DNA from: Vitellaria paradoxa
Taxonomy: Eukaryota; Streptophyta; Magnoliopsida; Ericales; Sapotaceae
Direction of reading: 5' to 3'
DNA: 64,000 nucleotides
NCBI GenBank assembly: GCA_019916065.1
Contig: CM034239.1
Span: 45,765,312-45,829,311 of the forward strand
The notes beneath the pieces were generated by a model. It made no database searches and was not told the origin of the DNA. It saw only the letters and a program-made list of their open reading frames with translations. Every line of letters begins with the position of its first letter. Position 1 is the stretch's first letter. Positions 25,781 through 38,900 of the stretch are shown one piece after another. The position numbers and the translations under genes are program-made.

Positions 25781-25863
25781 CCGGATTGCGACCTCGGTTG
25801 TCCTTCCCTCTGATTTTCCCACCGTTTCTCTCGGAAAATTTACAGTTAAACTCTCCGATTAGG
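25780..25863 (+). other. Probable 5' UTR exon of the TLC gene (start approximate)
   Basis: A less AT-rich leader-like stretch ends in a strong donor (AGG then GTAAGT at 25864). The acceptor before the start-codon exon is at 27263-27264 (tttttag), with exon 27265-27290 ahead of the ATG. This implies a leader intron of about 1.4 kb. The 5' limit is not determined. Confidence 0.45.
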
Positions 25864-26336
25864 GTAAGTCCGTCGAGCAATCCCCTTTTCTTTGTAGAAT
25901 CAATCACTTTAGCAGTCTCTTCGATCACCTTCTCCTCTCTCGCCTTCGTTTGTTTCGCCGGAAATTTTGTTTCCGAGTCTGCTTTTGTCAACGCAGAAAT
26001 CAACAATTGTTCTGTTTTGAATTATTTCTTCGTATGAAAAGATCGCACGGAAAGACTGGGCCGTAGAAATCACTGTGCGGTGGTGTTGATTGAGTTAATG
26101 AATTCAATTTTTAGTCCGGTTGTTCGCTTAATTGATCATAAAACAGTAGAAAAGAAGAGTATGAAACTTGTGTGTATGTGTTGTGCTGTTTCTTTGTCTG
26201 ATTTTCAGAGAAATAGACTTTAATGAGTCAAAATATTTTTGATTGGCTTTGTTGAGATTTTCAGTTGGATTCTTCGGCTTGTTTGTCCTCAATTAATTTT
26301 TTATCACAACAATAGAAGCAAGCGATAAGATAAAGG

Positions 26337-26339
<3 letters not shown>

Positions 26340-26372
<33 letters not shown>

Positions 26373-26405
26373 CGCGTGTGTGTGGGAGGGCACACAATAC
26401 GTGTG
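26340..26405. repeat. Mixed (TA)n-(GC)n-(TG)n alternating purine-pyrimidine tract
   Basis: A run of TA dinucleotides passes straight into GCGCGCG and then TGTGTGTG, in the leader intron of the TLC gene. Confidence 0.9.
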
Positions 26406-26757
26406 TGCAATTTTCACTTTTCTCCTTCTTCTCCTTTTCCTTCTCCTTCTTCTTCTTCTCTCCTCTTTCCTTTTTTTTTTTTTTCTTTTGGAAGGTATCT
26501 CTCCTCTTTCCCTCTCTAAATGATATAATATGTATATATATTTTATGATTAGTGATATAAATTGGGTTGACAAGCTGTATCGGGAATGCTTAGAGATGGG
26601 CTTATAATGACATGCTTGGAATTTTATCTGTTACAATGCCGTGGATCTTGCTAGGCATGTTGAAGATAGAACATCATAACCTGCAATTTCGTTTAATATT
26701 CTTTGCTTGAATGCGTTTGTCCTGGAAACACCTTAGATTGGGAGATTATTCAACATG

Positions 26758-26760
<3 letters not shown>

Positions 26761-26790
<30 letters not shown>
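26761..26790. repeat. CT microsatellite, 15 units
   Basis: Perfect CT dinucleotide run in the leader intron of the TLC gene. Confidence 0.97.
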
Positions 26791-26796
<6 letters not shown>

Positions 26797-27290
26797 GTGA
26801 ACAAATACCTGTGTTATATTACAATTAAATTATTTGGGTCACCTTTCCTATGGAAGGGAGTTTCTAAGGACCAAGTTTTGTTTTAATTATTGCATGAAGA
26901 AGTGCATTAATGTTGTTTCTTGTGTTGATCAATGTTTGATGTCTGTATCTATTTAATATCTACCTATTTGAAAATAGGCTTATTGGAATTTTTTAGTTTA
27001 TATTACTCAGACATTTTTTTTCCCGGAGAAATGTTTTTGTTGTATCATTTGGATGATCGGTATCAGGAGTAAAACCTCGTCGTGTTATTTTCAATTCATT
27101 TTCAAGAGGCTTTTTCTCTTTCATTCATTCCTTTCTTTTATTTATGTAATTTTTCCTTCTTATGTTCGATGAATTCTTTAAAACTCTATCATGTCTAGTA
27201 ATAATTGTTTAAGAAATGGGTTTGAGATTAACTAATTTCTTGAATTGTTAACTTGTCTTTTTAGATCTGTGCATGAAGAGATAGGTTACC

Positions 27291-30200
27291 ATGCAGGCAA
27301 CTGAAGAAACTGTCATGTCCAGCAAATCTTACCAAAGCCATGCAGAGCAGCTTCTCAAGGATTATTTACTTGCAGATCCTATTATTCCATACTCTTCTGT
27401 CATTGGTGGCATTTTTGCTTGTAAGCTGGTATGGGACACTTTATTTTGTGATGGTTATAAAATTTTAAGATAAAAAAAAAAAAAAAAAAATGAGGGATAT
27501 CTCTTCAGTCTCTTCTGTCCAAAAGGATGGAATCTTGTGTTTTGCTGCATCTGAATCTTATTTTTTGGGGGAAAAAGTTTCCAGAAGTTATAAATTCTTT
27601 ACTTAATATTAGTTTCTACTGCTTTGCAGGTCTATGATATTAGCCAATTGATCACTGCAGTGTATTTCAAGGGCTATTCTGGCCTCTCCCAGTACCAAAA
27701 ATTTGAGTGGAATAATAGGTGATATCATGTCCTATTTGTCTGAATCTTTTAATCCTGTCATTATAATAACATTCTTATATGGCCTTGAAAATCATGCAGG
27801 GCAATATCTACAATTCATGCCATTTTTATGACAACCATGTCACTATACTTTGTTTTCTGGTCAGATCTCTATTTGAATGATCAGCTTGCAGCTCCTCTTA
27901 CACTTCGTAATTCCTCACTATCCACATTCGTATTGGGGGTGAAGATTCAGTTTCCCTTCAAACTTAGAGCTTATTCTTAGATAATGTGAAATCATCATTT
28001 GCTTTTGTATCTCATGTATGACCATTTGCCATGCGTCATGCTTAGCCTAGACTGTATTCTATCTTTCTATAAAAGACATGTTCATGGCTTATTCCTTGAA
28101 GATTGATGAGGATGCAACATGCTTGTCATTAGAAGTTTAGGGATGCATGGGCACTGAATTATGTGTTCACTACACTATTATTCATAATTGTAGCAATAAT
28201 GGAGCTTATAATTTTAAGTATTGGCTAAATTTTCCTATTCTCTCAAAATTTTGAAGAGAATGCAAATCATTTGTATACATGACAGATATTTTTCCTATTC
28301 CTTATCTTTAGAGTTCTTGAAAATATGAGCTGATTAGCTTTAGTGAATTGTCTTTGTGCATTAAAAGTCTAAGGGCAGACTGCTTCAAAATTTTAACTGT
28401 AAATCTTTGGGTTGCAGTTGTTTTAGACATATTATGTGACTTCTTTGCTGACTTTTTAAGATATGAAATACATAATTTTTAATTTTAGTTAGTATTATAT
28501 TACATTATTTCTATTGTATTTGAATAAATATTAATATGTAAGACATATTAAAAGTAACTATATATATTCGTTGAGTCTCCGTTGTTGTGTCTTACAATTT
28601 TTTAAAGTCGCCAAGTTAGGGCATCCATATCGTGACAATGTCTTGAGTCGGTGTCTATGCTTCTTCGGTAGTAACTTTTGCAAGTTGAAAAAATATTTGA
28701 GACGTGAACATAAATTGAATTGATATTATATTTTAAATACTTTTTTTGTGATTTGTGGAAATTCATTCATACATAGTTGTTACTTTTTTTCCTTTCTGTA
28801 TCCTCTACGTTCTTACTATCATTTTTTTCAAATTCCCAAGTTTGTTTCCAAGTGATGTTAGTATCCCATGTCTATAGCCATGTGTCTTAACTATTTTCTA
28901 TAATTCCTTGAATATTAAGTTATTGTAGCAGAAAATGCTAATGAGCTGTTTGCATATTTATCCTTTGTGTGTATTGTAGTAACCTTTTTTTTCTATAATT
29001 CCTTGAATTAAAAAAAAAAAAAATTGGACAAGAAAAATTATAATGACTCTGCATATTTCATACATTACCTTCACTCTAGTCATGCTAGAAATGCAAGCAA
29101 TAGAGTGTTGAACAGCCATTGCATTAAAATTGAATTAGCCATTGCATTAAAAATGAATTTTATGGTGACATGGTCCTCACTTTTGCATACATTATTTATA
29201 TTGGTACTTTGATCCATTTCAGACTTGCACCTATGCGTTTGCTTTCACCCATATACAATTTCTATTGGTCCATAATTATTTTATCTGATTAAGAAGTTTC
29301 ATGTTTTACGTTCCATGCTTTTTATTTTGATAGGTTTCTGTTGGTTACTTCCTGTCCGACCTTGGGATGATATTTTGGTTTTATCCTTCGCTTGGTGGAA
29401 TGGAGTATGTAAGTACATATTCCAGTAATTAATTTAAATATAACCAATCCTGTTCCTTATTCTTTTTTCCTCCCCTTGTGATGAATCATCCCCTAAAATG
29501 AAGTGGCCTATAGGACACAATCTCGAGGTGATTTTAAAAAGGAAAATTGATGTTCCACTAGGAAGACGTTTTTGATTCAAAATTGCTTACTAACAAAGTG
29601 GGTATTGTTATTTCAGGTGGTTCATCATATTGCTTCTATAATAGCAGTTACATATGCCATGTTATCTGGGGAGGCCCAATTCTACACCTACATGGTTCTA
29701 ATTTCCGAGGCTACGACTCCTTGGATCAATTTAAGATGGTACAGTCACATTCCTTTATTCGATACATGTTTACAAATTTATTTTTTCCCCTTTTTTGACA
29801 CATATTGTTTCACAAGGTACCTTGACACAGCTGGAATGAAGACCTCTAGAGCTTATGTTGTCAATGGGGTTGTAATGTTCATTTCCTGGACGGTGAGTGA
29901 AACTAAATTCTTCATTAAATTTGATAAATTATTTTGATTCAAAGTAGTAACTATAAAAGAATTCACTCACTCTATGCACTATGAAATACTAAGAAAGTTT
30001 GGTGACTTAATATGGTAACAATAGGAAATAATTGGAGAAACTTGTGAGAAATATTTATAGATTTATTGACAACTGGAAAAAGAAAATAATAAATTCTTCC
30101 AAAGCATAGAGTAACCCCCCCCCCCCCCCGGGGGTAAGAGAGAGCTCATTTAATCTTCCCACAGTAAGATTTCTTGAAAAGGAATTTTTTTTGACTTATT

Positions 30201-32106
30201 ATAGTAATATTACGAAATAATCAAATGAAGTTTTGAGAAATATGTGTAGTTTTATTGAAAAAAGAGAGAAAATAAATGCTTGAAAAGCATTGAGAAATTG
30301 AAGGCACAGGTTAGCTGTAGAGAGTTGACAGATGGATTGCATATAAGCTTCCAAGCAAATTAGTAAGATTTCTGACTGAATTTCGTGATGTTATATGTGA
30401 ATCATGGATATGTGAAGAGGAAGGAAAATGGACTTGGAATGAAATTAACACATTTTTTTTATGGTTAATCAAATGAGAAAAAAAATGACAAACATCTACC
30501 CATTTTATTCTCGTAATTTTTATGCCAAAAAAAAAACCAAAAAAAAAAAAAAAAAGCCATTTCACATCTTTCTCTTCATTTTCTTTTTCCATCTTTGCCT
30601 TCACTTTTTCTTTTCCTCCACAAATTGAAAATTGAAAAGTATTTCCTTGGAGATTTTGAGATATTCCCAGAACATTTCAAGATAGTATTCCCTAAAAACT
30701 TTTTCATTCAAAATTCTAAAAATTAAGATACTTCAGAAGGTTTTTGCTCCTGTAAGAAAAGTTTCATGGCAACTATGGTGTTCTTGTAATTGGAAGTTCC
30801 AGCAAATTCTGTGAGCATATTGCATCATCGTCCCTTTTGTTCCTTTGACCTGGGAATATTGAGAAACATTTGCCTGCAGGTTGCAAGGATAATATTGTTC
30901 ATCTATCTGTTGTGCCATGTCTACTGGCACTACGACCAGGTAATAACAATAGCCGCAGAGTTCTGTACTCAACTCGTTTCATTGTGCTTGCAATTCTGTT
31001 CCAAAACACTTTGGGAGCGGTTTGGCATGTTGACATTGACTCCGCATAAATAATCCATTATTCAAGCCTACTGACATGCCCGGAAAGGAAGAAGAATGGT
31101 TTCTGTATGCAAAAATGGTATAGGAAAACAGGAACATGGAAATGTTACTAGAATACATCTGTTGGAAACCTGGAATGTTGCTGTAAGTTTGTAACAAACT
31201 TCATTTTATTGTCTCCATTTATTAGCCAACAAAGCTGAGCATGACCCGTGAATGCTCTAATCGCTAAAAGCTTTTTTTTTTTTTTTTTTTTTGGAGGGTG
31301 GGTAACAATTAAAAGTATGAAATTTTCACTAATTGTAATGTCTCCCTTGGTGACTTATTTTTTACCTCTAAAATTTAAGTCAGCCAGACAGTTAATGGTA
31401 GGGGTGCATGGGCAAAAAAGTCTTTTGTTTCTAAAATTTATGTCAGGTAGACACTTAATGGTGGGTGTGCAATGGCAAAAAAGTTACTAGGGGAGACATT
31501 AGCACTACTGAAAAACTTAGACCTTTAATTGCTGCTAAAAAAAATAAAAATCTAGATCCTAAAGTGAAATTCTGTTTAAATCTCATAGTTTCTTTTTTTT
31601 TTTTTCCCAAACAACCTACCTAGTTCAATGATTTGAGTTTCTTAATTGAGCGTGTTAGATTCTTAATCATTGTCTTACTTGAAAACTTGATAATTATTAT
31701 CTTTTTATTCTCAACACACCGCCTCACATGTAGCATAACTAATTTTTTGGAGAATGGCACGCACACGTGCAACAATTAATTTTTGTGTTGGCGGTGAGTT
31801 TTGATTTAAGGCTTTGCATGCTTGCAAGCCACCTTTCTACCAAAACCTTGGGCGATATAGCTTTTCTGTTCATATGATTATTTTCATGCTCTATTGTATC
31901 AGCTATGTATATACTTGTCATATCAGTGTTGATACACTGGTTATGCATTATACGGTGCTGTTCCTTATGTGCAACAGGTTAAGCAGACGCACAAATTTGG
32001 GGAGTTGTTGGTAGTGATTGTGCCATCGGTGCTTTCTGTCATGAACTTAATGTGGTTTGGGAAGATTTTGAAGGGATTGAAGAAGACTTTGGCAAAAAGG
32101 GATTGA
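27291..32106 (+). CDS. TLC (TRAM-LAG1-CLN8) domain membrane protein, TLCD4/TMEM56-like, complete
   Basis: Coding exons: 27291-27428, 27630-27718, 27800-27938, 29334-29408, 29617-29738, 29817-29892, 30880-30939 and 31978-32106 (828 nt, 275 residues). All have GT-AG ends and closing phases. The ATG follows a leader-intron acceptor. Hydrophobic segments occur at about residues 35-60 (YSSVIGGIFACKLVYDIS), 80-95 (TIHAIFMTTMSLYFVFW), 120-140 (VGYFLSDLGMIFWFY), 148-165 (VVHHIASIIAVTYAML), 200-230 (VVMFISWTVARIILFIYLL) and 245-262. The VHH pair in VVHHIASI and the SDLG motif are typical of TLC domains. The family comprises multi-spanning endomembrane or plasma-membrane proteins tied to lipid handling. 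The plant members' biochemical role is not firmly known, and this one lacks the features of a ceramide synthase. The C-terminus is Lys-rich (LKGLKKTLAKRD). It converges with the EXS gene; an AATAAA at 32359 is a candidate poly-A signal. Confidence 0.95.
31337..31500. mobile_element. Small foldback element with 17-bp inverted ends and an internal duplication
   Basis: AATGTCTCCCTTGGTGA at the left and TTACTAGGGGAGACATT at the right are inverted repeats (about 14/17). The interior is two diverged direct copies of about 60 bp (31369-31429 and 31433-31490), each with GTCAG, TTAATGGT and GGCAAAAAAGT. It sits in the last intron of the TLC gene. Confidence 0.55.
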
Positions 32107-32163
32107 AGGATTTCTTTTCATTTCATCAAAAAAAGGGATTGAAGGATTTCTTTTCATTCCATC
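32094..32163. repeat. Tandem duplication across the TLC gene stop codon
   Basis: Copy 1 (32094-32127) and copy 2 (32128-32163) share AAGGGATTGAAGGATTTC and TTTTCATT..CATC, differing by one base and A-run length. The stop codon TGA of the TLC gene lies inside copy 1 and is repeated in copy 2. Confidence 0.92.
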
Positions 32164-32969
32164 AACTATTCGGGAGTTTTCGTTTCAGCATCCCCGCATC
32201 CTTTGTATATTGTAAGAGAGGCATTCCTGTAGGCTCCTTCCCTTTACATCTTTATGGCTTTATGGCTTGTGTAAATGACATTGGAGAAGACTTCCGAGTG
32301 CAATATCTTATTCTCAAATGACTAGATGTGTTTTCTATTTGAAGTAACTATTTGTTCGAATAAACCCACTAGTGAGTAAATTAAATGATCAAGGGGAACT
32401 GTGAAAAAGAACATAAAAATATGAGTAATTGCACTTGGTGCCCTCATACCCTATCCCTAATCCCATCTTGGCCCTTCTATTTTAAATTGTCTCGCTTCAC
32501 TTTATGTGCTTTACTTCAATTTTTCTCTCTCTCCTCTTACGTCAGCCATCATTTAAAAAATATAATAAAAAATATCATGTGTCCGTATTCATGTATAAGA
32601 TGGATTTCGGGGATTTTAAATTAATAATTGTAACGAAAGGAAGAATAGTGAAATTGAATTAAAATATAAAATGTAAAGATAGATTATTTAAATTACAGGA
32701 AGTAAAATGAGTAAAATATTGTGTATTATACATAATTTCCTCTAAAAATGATTGAGATGCGTTTATATATCTTTGGATATTGTAATTATCAATTGACCTA
32801 CATGATTACCAATAAGGAGAGATTCAACTTAATGTCGTGAATGAATGATCAATAAACAAAATGGGTAGCAACCCCCCCCCCCCCCCCCGACCAATATATT
32901 TGGAGAATGTTGAATGATAGACCTCAAAATCTTGATGCCGGCAAGGCATCCCGCCATTGTACCTCTGGG
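32107..32969. other. Convergent intergenic region (two 3' UTRs)
   Basis: Lies between the stops of the TLC gene (+) and the EXS gene (-). It should hold both 3' UTRs, and a candidate AATAAA for the + gene is at 32359-32364. A C-run of about 17 bases lies near 32872-32888. No other gene is seen. Confidence 0.7.
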
Positions 32970-35900
32970 CTATACATCGTGGTGGTTTGAGTCAAGCAAT
33001 TTGTCTTCCTCATTCGACGCATCACTCGTGGAGAGCTGGATATTTGATTTGGGGTTCATTTTATTCCACTCATTTTCTACCCGAAAGAATACCCATTGGA
33101 AGCGACGGATCATCTCCAAGGCCGTGATTGTGAATACAGTAAGGTAGTTATGGCGGAGATGGGCAGACAACTTATACGTCCACGTGCATCGCAGGATCAA
33201 ATTGCTTCCTATTACCCAAAAATAAACCTGCAGATTCCCAAACATGAAAGGATTAACCCTTTGTATACAGTTACTTTCCACAAGCAAAATTGTGTTAAAA
33301 CTGAATCAGTTTATGTAAACGACCCAATGCAAAGCCACTTCATCCGGTAGGTAATCCCAGACAACGTTTGGCCGCTTCAGCAACTTCAATTTAATCTGGA
33401 ATATTATTATAAAAGAAGATTTTTTTCCCCCCTGAAAAGTCTACTATAAATGAAGATGTAACAAAATTCACCATAACTGGAGGCAACTGAGCTACAGTCA
33501 CAAGTTAACCAAACCCATGTGTATAGCTCAGTTGAGAGGCTAAAACCAAACAGGGGGTCTGTTTATGACTCAACCAGAATGATCAATACGGCGAACAAAG
33601 ACAAAATGCAAAACTAACTAGGTTCATTCTTACCCATTTCCGTCCATGTAACAAGCGCCCGCAGATATGGGGTCTACTGAACTTGAAAATCCGTGTGAAG
33701 CAACTGATAAAACAAGAGAAAATCGGGGTTAAATTACATTATGTGCTTGGTGAGAAATCTGTGACAGAATTAACTACTGTTTGAACATAACACGTTCTGG
33801 TGCTGGCACTTCATAAGCATCAGATGTTAAGAAAGGTATGAACAAATAAAAGTCTTTACATGTTTCCACAACTCAAAAATAACCCAATATATTCTCCAAA
33901 ATATATAATTATGATGAATGAAGTTTGAATTTGAAAAAAATCTGCAGTTAAAACTCCAATTGCCTTTAATATTAAGGAATATTATAACCACAAATTTGAA
34001 TACACTATCAACCTGTTTATAAACACTTATATCTGAATACACTATCAACCTGTTTATAAATACTTCAAACGAGGATTACGGAAAAAAAAAAGCACCAAAC
34101 ACAAGATCAAGTAAATGCGTGCACATGCAGAAAGAATTCCTGGATTTATAATTAGACTAGAAATACAGTATCTTAATAGAAGAAGCCAGAAGATGGCCTG
34201 TGGCTGAGTGGTAAAAGCCTTCCCCTGCCTCCTCATTGACTTGGGTTTGACACCCGGGGTTCCCCCCCACACACTTACCAATCAAAAAAAAAAAGAAATA
34301 GAAGAAGCCAGAAGAAAGTTGGAGCAAACCAAGTTTTCATCTAAACTGTGGGCTACCTCTGGCAAAGGTGCCTCAAGAATTGATGAAATGAATAAAGATG
34401 ATAAGTTCCTCAATTTATCGGCATTCCTAATTAGAGGGTAAAAGGGACATTCCAACATACCTCAAGTCCCAATCTCGGGTCACATCCCAGTAGAAAGAGT
34501 AAAGAGAATTCAGAACACTTGAAAGAAGCCACAAAGGTCTGTAAATGTTGGTCCAACTATCAGGGAGGACATGATATTTAAGGGCCGAAAGAAAAATCAC
34601 TGGTACTGCAGTCGAATATTTTAAAGCTGAAACAATAAGGAAATGAAGTTACTAAATTACAAATAAATGAGGCAACAAAACCCTTATCATTGTAAAATTT
34701 GAAAAATTTATGCCTTTGGGTACCATGACAAAAGGAAAAAGAGTCATAAACAGTGATAAACAATTATCGAAGAAAAATTCCATATTTCATCGCTGCAGAA
34801 AGTCAATACAATGCAATTGGTTTCAGCAGAAATTCCATATTTCATCGCTGCAGAAAGTCAATACAATGCAATTGGTTTCAGCTGCATAGAGGTGTCCAAT
34901 AACATGTTTTCATTGCTACACAAAATCAGCAACACGTGAAATATGAGCTTTACTGAAAAAGTAAATAAGCAAAGCAAAAGAAATGGGTACAGCAAGAAAT
35001 TGGTATAATGAGCATGATACTTACCAATGTAACAAATCAAATTGTCCCCCAAGATGCAAAATTGAGCAAAACTAGAGTGGAAGCTATAATAAGCTCGTAA
35101 GCATTGACTATGACCTCTTAGAGGATAGCATATTTTATTGTGTAAATGAAGCAATGCGAAATCATTAGTTGGAACTCGAATCTTTTATATAAGTAAACCA
35201 CTTGAGGCCTTCACGTACTTTGAAACCACCAATGGCAACTTAAACAGGGGCAGACCCAAAGCAGCAATGCTAACAGCTATTGGTAGAACAAATATAAGCC
35301 AATTCCAGCATCACAGATCATTGTTGTCTGTGACATCTATTCATCCCAACAATTTTTCTCGTGGTTAAATTAATATATATATATATATATATATATAAAC
35401 AGCATACCACAATCAGTCCAAATCATGTTTTGTAAAAGACACATTAACCCCTACTGCTAAATCGCCATTCTCAACAATTTGTCATGTTAGCTTTGCATAT
35501 GTTTAACTGAACACTTTAAAGTTTTACTATTTGTAATTGCCATGTTAAACACCCTGTATCCATGTCAAATTAAGAACCCAACTTAGTACCATATCCTTTG
35601 TACCTGCAATTTGTAACATGTTTGGAACTTTAATGTTCTCCTCTTAACAATATATTACTTTGAACAACATGAAAGGTAAGATGGTTCTCCCTTGGTACTA
35701 ATTGTTGCAACTTACATTAGTTAAAAATAGAATAATCTACTAATCCAAAATAAACAATCAGCACAACAGATGCTAGAGAAGTTTCACCAATAATATTGAA
35801 TTGCCAAAAAAAAAAAAAAAATTGTAAAGCAAACAAAGCAGAAGTAACCAATACATCTTACCATTCAAAAGGGTAGTTTTGTCGTTAGTATCCTTGTATT

Positions 35901-38900
35901 GTCGAAGACATTGAAAAAAACGGAAGAGATAAGGCAAAACAAGAACTACAGGGATTGCAACAGAGTGGCTCCCACAAACAGAATCAGCCTCAAACCAAGC
36001 AATAGTGGCAACCTGCGCATGTTTATGAATGAGTCTTAACAACAGATAAGCAACGATTTGGTAATCCATTTGCAAAATAAATCAAACAAGTGCAGTTTGT
36101 AACATCCACAACTATGAGAGGGAGGGGGTATATTTCTGTAAGTTTATTTTCCCCAAGAAGCATCCTTGTGAGATTTAGAAATCCTTCTAATTCTTAAAAA
36201 AAAAAATCTAAAACTGAACTTACATATCATACTCACAATAGAATCTAATTTCTGAAGTTTATTTTCCCCAAGGAGCATCTTCATGAGATTTAAAAATCCT
36301 TCTAATTCATTAAAAAAATATCTAAAAATGAACTTACATATCATGCTCTACAGCATAGTCTTTTATTTTTTTCCTTTCTATGAGGTACATCACAGGGGGG
36401 AAAAAAAAGCCAAACAGGGTAGGGAAATGCAGAGGGCCCAACAACTAGGTATCATCCAAAAAGCAATGGTCACGTGCACTAAAAAATGCTTGAAGATGTT
36501 GCCCCCCCCCCCTTCTCCTTTTCATCTGCTTTTGACTTCCTGCTCTATCTTCTTATACACCGGTATTATGAATGGTTGGAGAATGGTAATTAAAACTTAG
36601 GTTAAAACTAGTATTCTGGCTTTGTGGTGGAGTTCTTGAACCTTAGACGCCAAAAGTGTAAACTAGAACACACCATATTTATTTTGTTAATCTTAGGATA
36701 CAATAATGCAAGTATCACCACTTTTTTGACAATATATCCTACATCTGGCTCTTCATTATATATATGATGTTGTCATGTTGAGCGTTGATGAAAAACAATT
36801 TTTTTTCTCTAAGAGGAATATTTTATAGAATAAAACCTTATATTATTAGCATAGACATGGATTAACAAAGATCCACTTACCTGTCGATGGACCATTCTAC
36901 AAACTGAACGCTCTAAATCTGAAAAAACCTGCACTTAAGCTGAAAATTATAAGCACGCAAAGAAACCAAGGTAACAGGCAAAATCTTCATATAAGGCACA
37001 TAATTTCTCAGTTTCATGTGCTGAAAATATTCTTTTCATGTTAAAAGACTTTCACAAAAAGACCATGCACATAAAATATGTACACTAAATTTTAAACAGC
37101 TCTGCAAATTAGACTTTTTTTTTTTTAAGTTCCATACAACCTGGAAACTTGTACTATAGTTTTTCATCAACTCGTTTCCATCTTCAAAAGATCAATTTTT
37201 AAGAACAAAGTAGTGCATGAAATCGGTAGCATGTGAACATTTTTTCTACATCATATTTAAAGAATGAGTAGAATTCATTAGTAGAACACAACTGTTATCT
37301 AGTTTGTAATTCGGCAGGTACAAAAATTAATGCAGACAGAATTAAGGTTCCATGGTACTATCAAATGTTTTCATAAGAATTTTCATTAATTTGGTAATCA
37401 AACGCACACAAATTCAATCCCATAATTATGATGATTCTAATCACAAAGCTATGTCTGGTTGAATATGAAAGCTTCTAAGAGCAAAAAATAATTTAAGAGC
37501 CTGTAGAAATTAAGAGAAATTGTAGAATTTAAGAGAGATAGGTACAAAAGCATTAACAATCGATGTTAAGTCATTGACTGGTTTCTTCAGCCCTTTTTCT
37601 AAAGGAATTTCTTCTTTATTTCCTTTTACAACATAGGAGGGAGGGGGTGCTCCGCGTGAAACATAGATCATCGCCGTTCTTAACTTAGAGACTCAGGTTA
37701 AGCTCTGTCTCGGAACCTGACCAAGATCTTCAGTATTTTACTTCAATCTATCAACCGTATCCTGGCCAGCAGGTTTTTTCATAAAACTCTATTTATTCTG
37801 GTGTGAATGGCAGGCAGGCCTCGAAGTGCATAGGCAATTGGCCTGATGTCTTAGCTCGTAGAAACTTTCAGAGTGACCCTGAAAGAATCTCATGGTCTTT
37901 CACCGTCACTTGTATAATCAAGGTTAAGAGTCCTTTATGGATTTCTATTCCCATAGAGTACGAAAATTTTACATATCGACATCATTCAAGATTAGAAATT
38001 TAATGCATTTTTTCCCTTAAATTAAGGTGACACCCGCAACAGTTGAAGCCTTCAGAAGCCTTGATGCAAAGATAAGAAATGGAAACAGATTTCCTGTAGT
38101 CTGCATCATACAAGTGGAAAAGGTACACTATGCTCTTTGAAGTCCAGAATCAAGAGAAAAATAAACTATTGAAGAACAGGTCTGAAAGTAGAAGTGCAAC
38201 CCAAAAACTCTACAAAAGAGAATCCCAGGAGCCTAAATATCCACAGAGACAAAAATTTCAGAAGATGTCGTCAAAAGATGAAACAGAAACAGAAAAATGA
38301 GAAAACTCTCGGCCAAATAAACAGGGGAAGGAGCAAAATTCCTTTCAAGTTATGGAAAGTGAGCTCTAAGTCCTCAAAAGACCAGCTATTCCTTTTTCTC
38401 CACGTGCACCACATCACACACAACTGAACTTTCTAAGCGGCAATGAAGAAATCAACATTCGTAATGAGTGAATAAATTATGCAAGAGCAGTTTATTGCTA
38501 TTTTTCCAGCCCTTCTAACCAGAGAGAATTCCGCAGAAGAAGTGACTAACTTTTCCATGGGACATAAACAGGGGTAAAGAAACAAACCCTCCAGGCCAAT
38601 CCAGAAGGAAAATACAAATTGGACAAAATAAGACTGAAAATTCCAACAATCAAGTAGAGTTTGACCTCATCACCAGAGAGCAGGGATCTATTGTAAGCTC
38701 CAGGCAGCAACCCATTTCATCTGCTAAATCAATTATATGGAGAGTAGCTTCTAGCGGAAGGGTACCCCATGAATTCAAAGTTTTAAGCAATATAATCTGG
38801 AAGAATTCATCCAGATAGACGACCCTTTGTGCAATGTTTCTCAAAGGCATTAATAACAAACCAAGATAATTTAAGGTCTTTCACAAGTACAGAAGTGTGT

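Noticed and set aside
29024..29212. 62-codon open frame in a TLC gene intron
   Set aside because: It lies wholly within the intron between exons 3 and 4, has no recognisable homology and is chance open sequence.
34194..34290. Possible functional tRNA gene
   Set aside because: A- and B-box-like words are present but no cloverleaf can be drawn, and the unit has an A-tail and target duplication, so it is a SINE.
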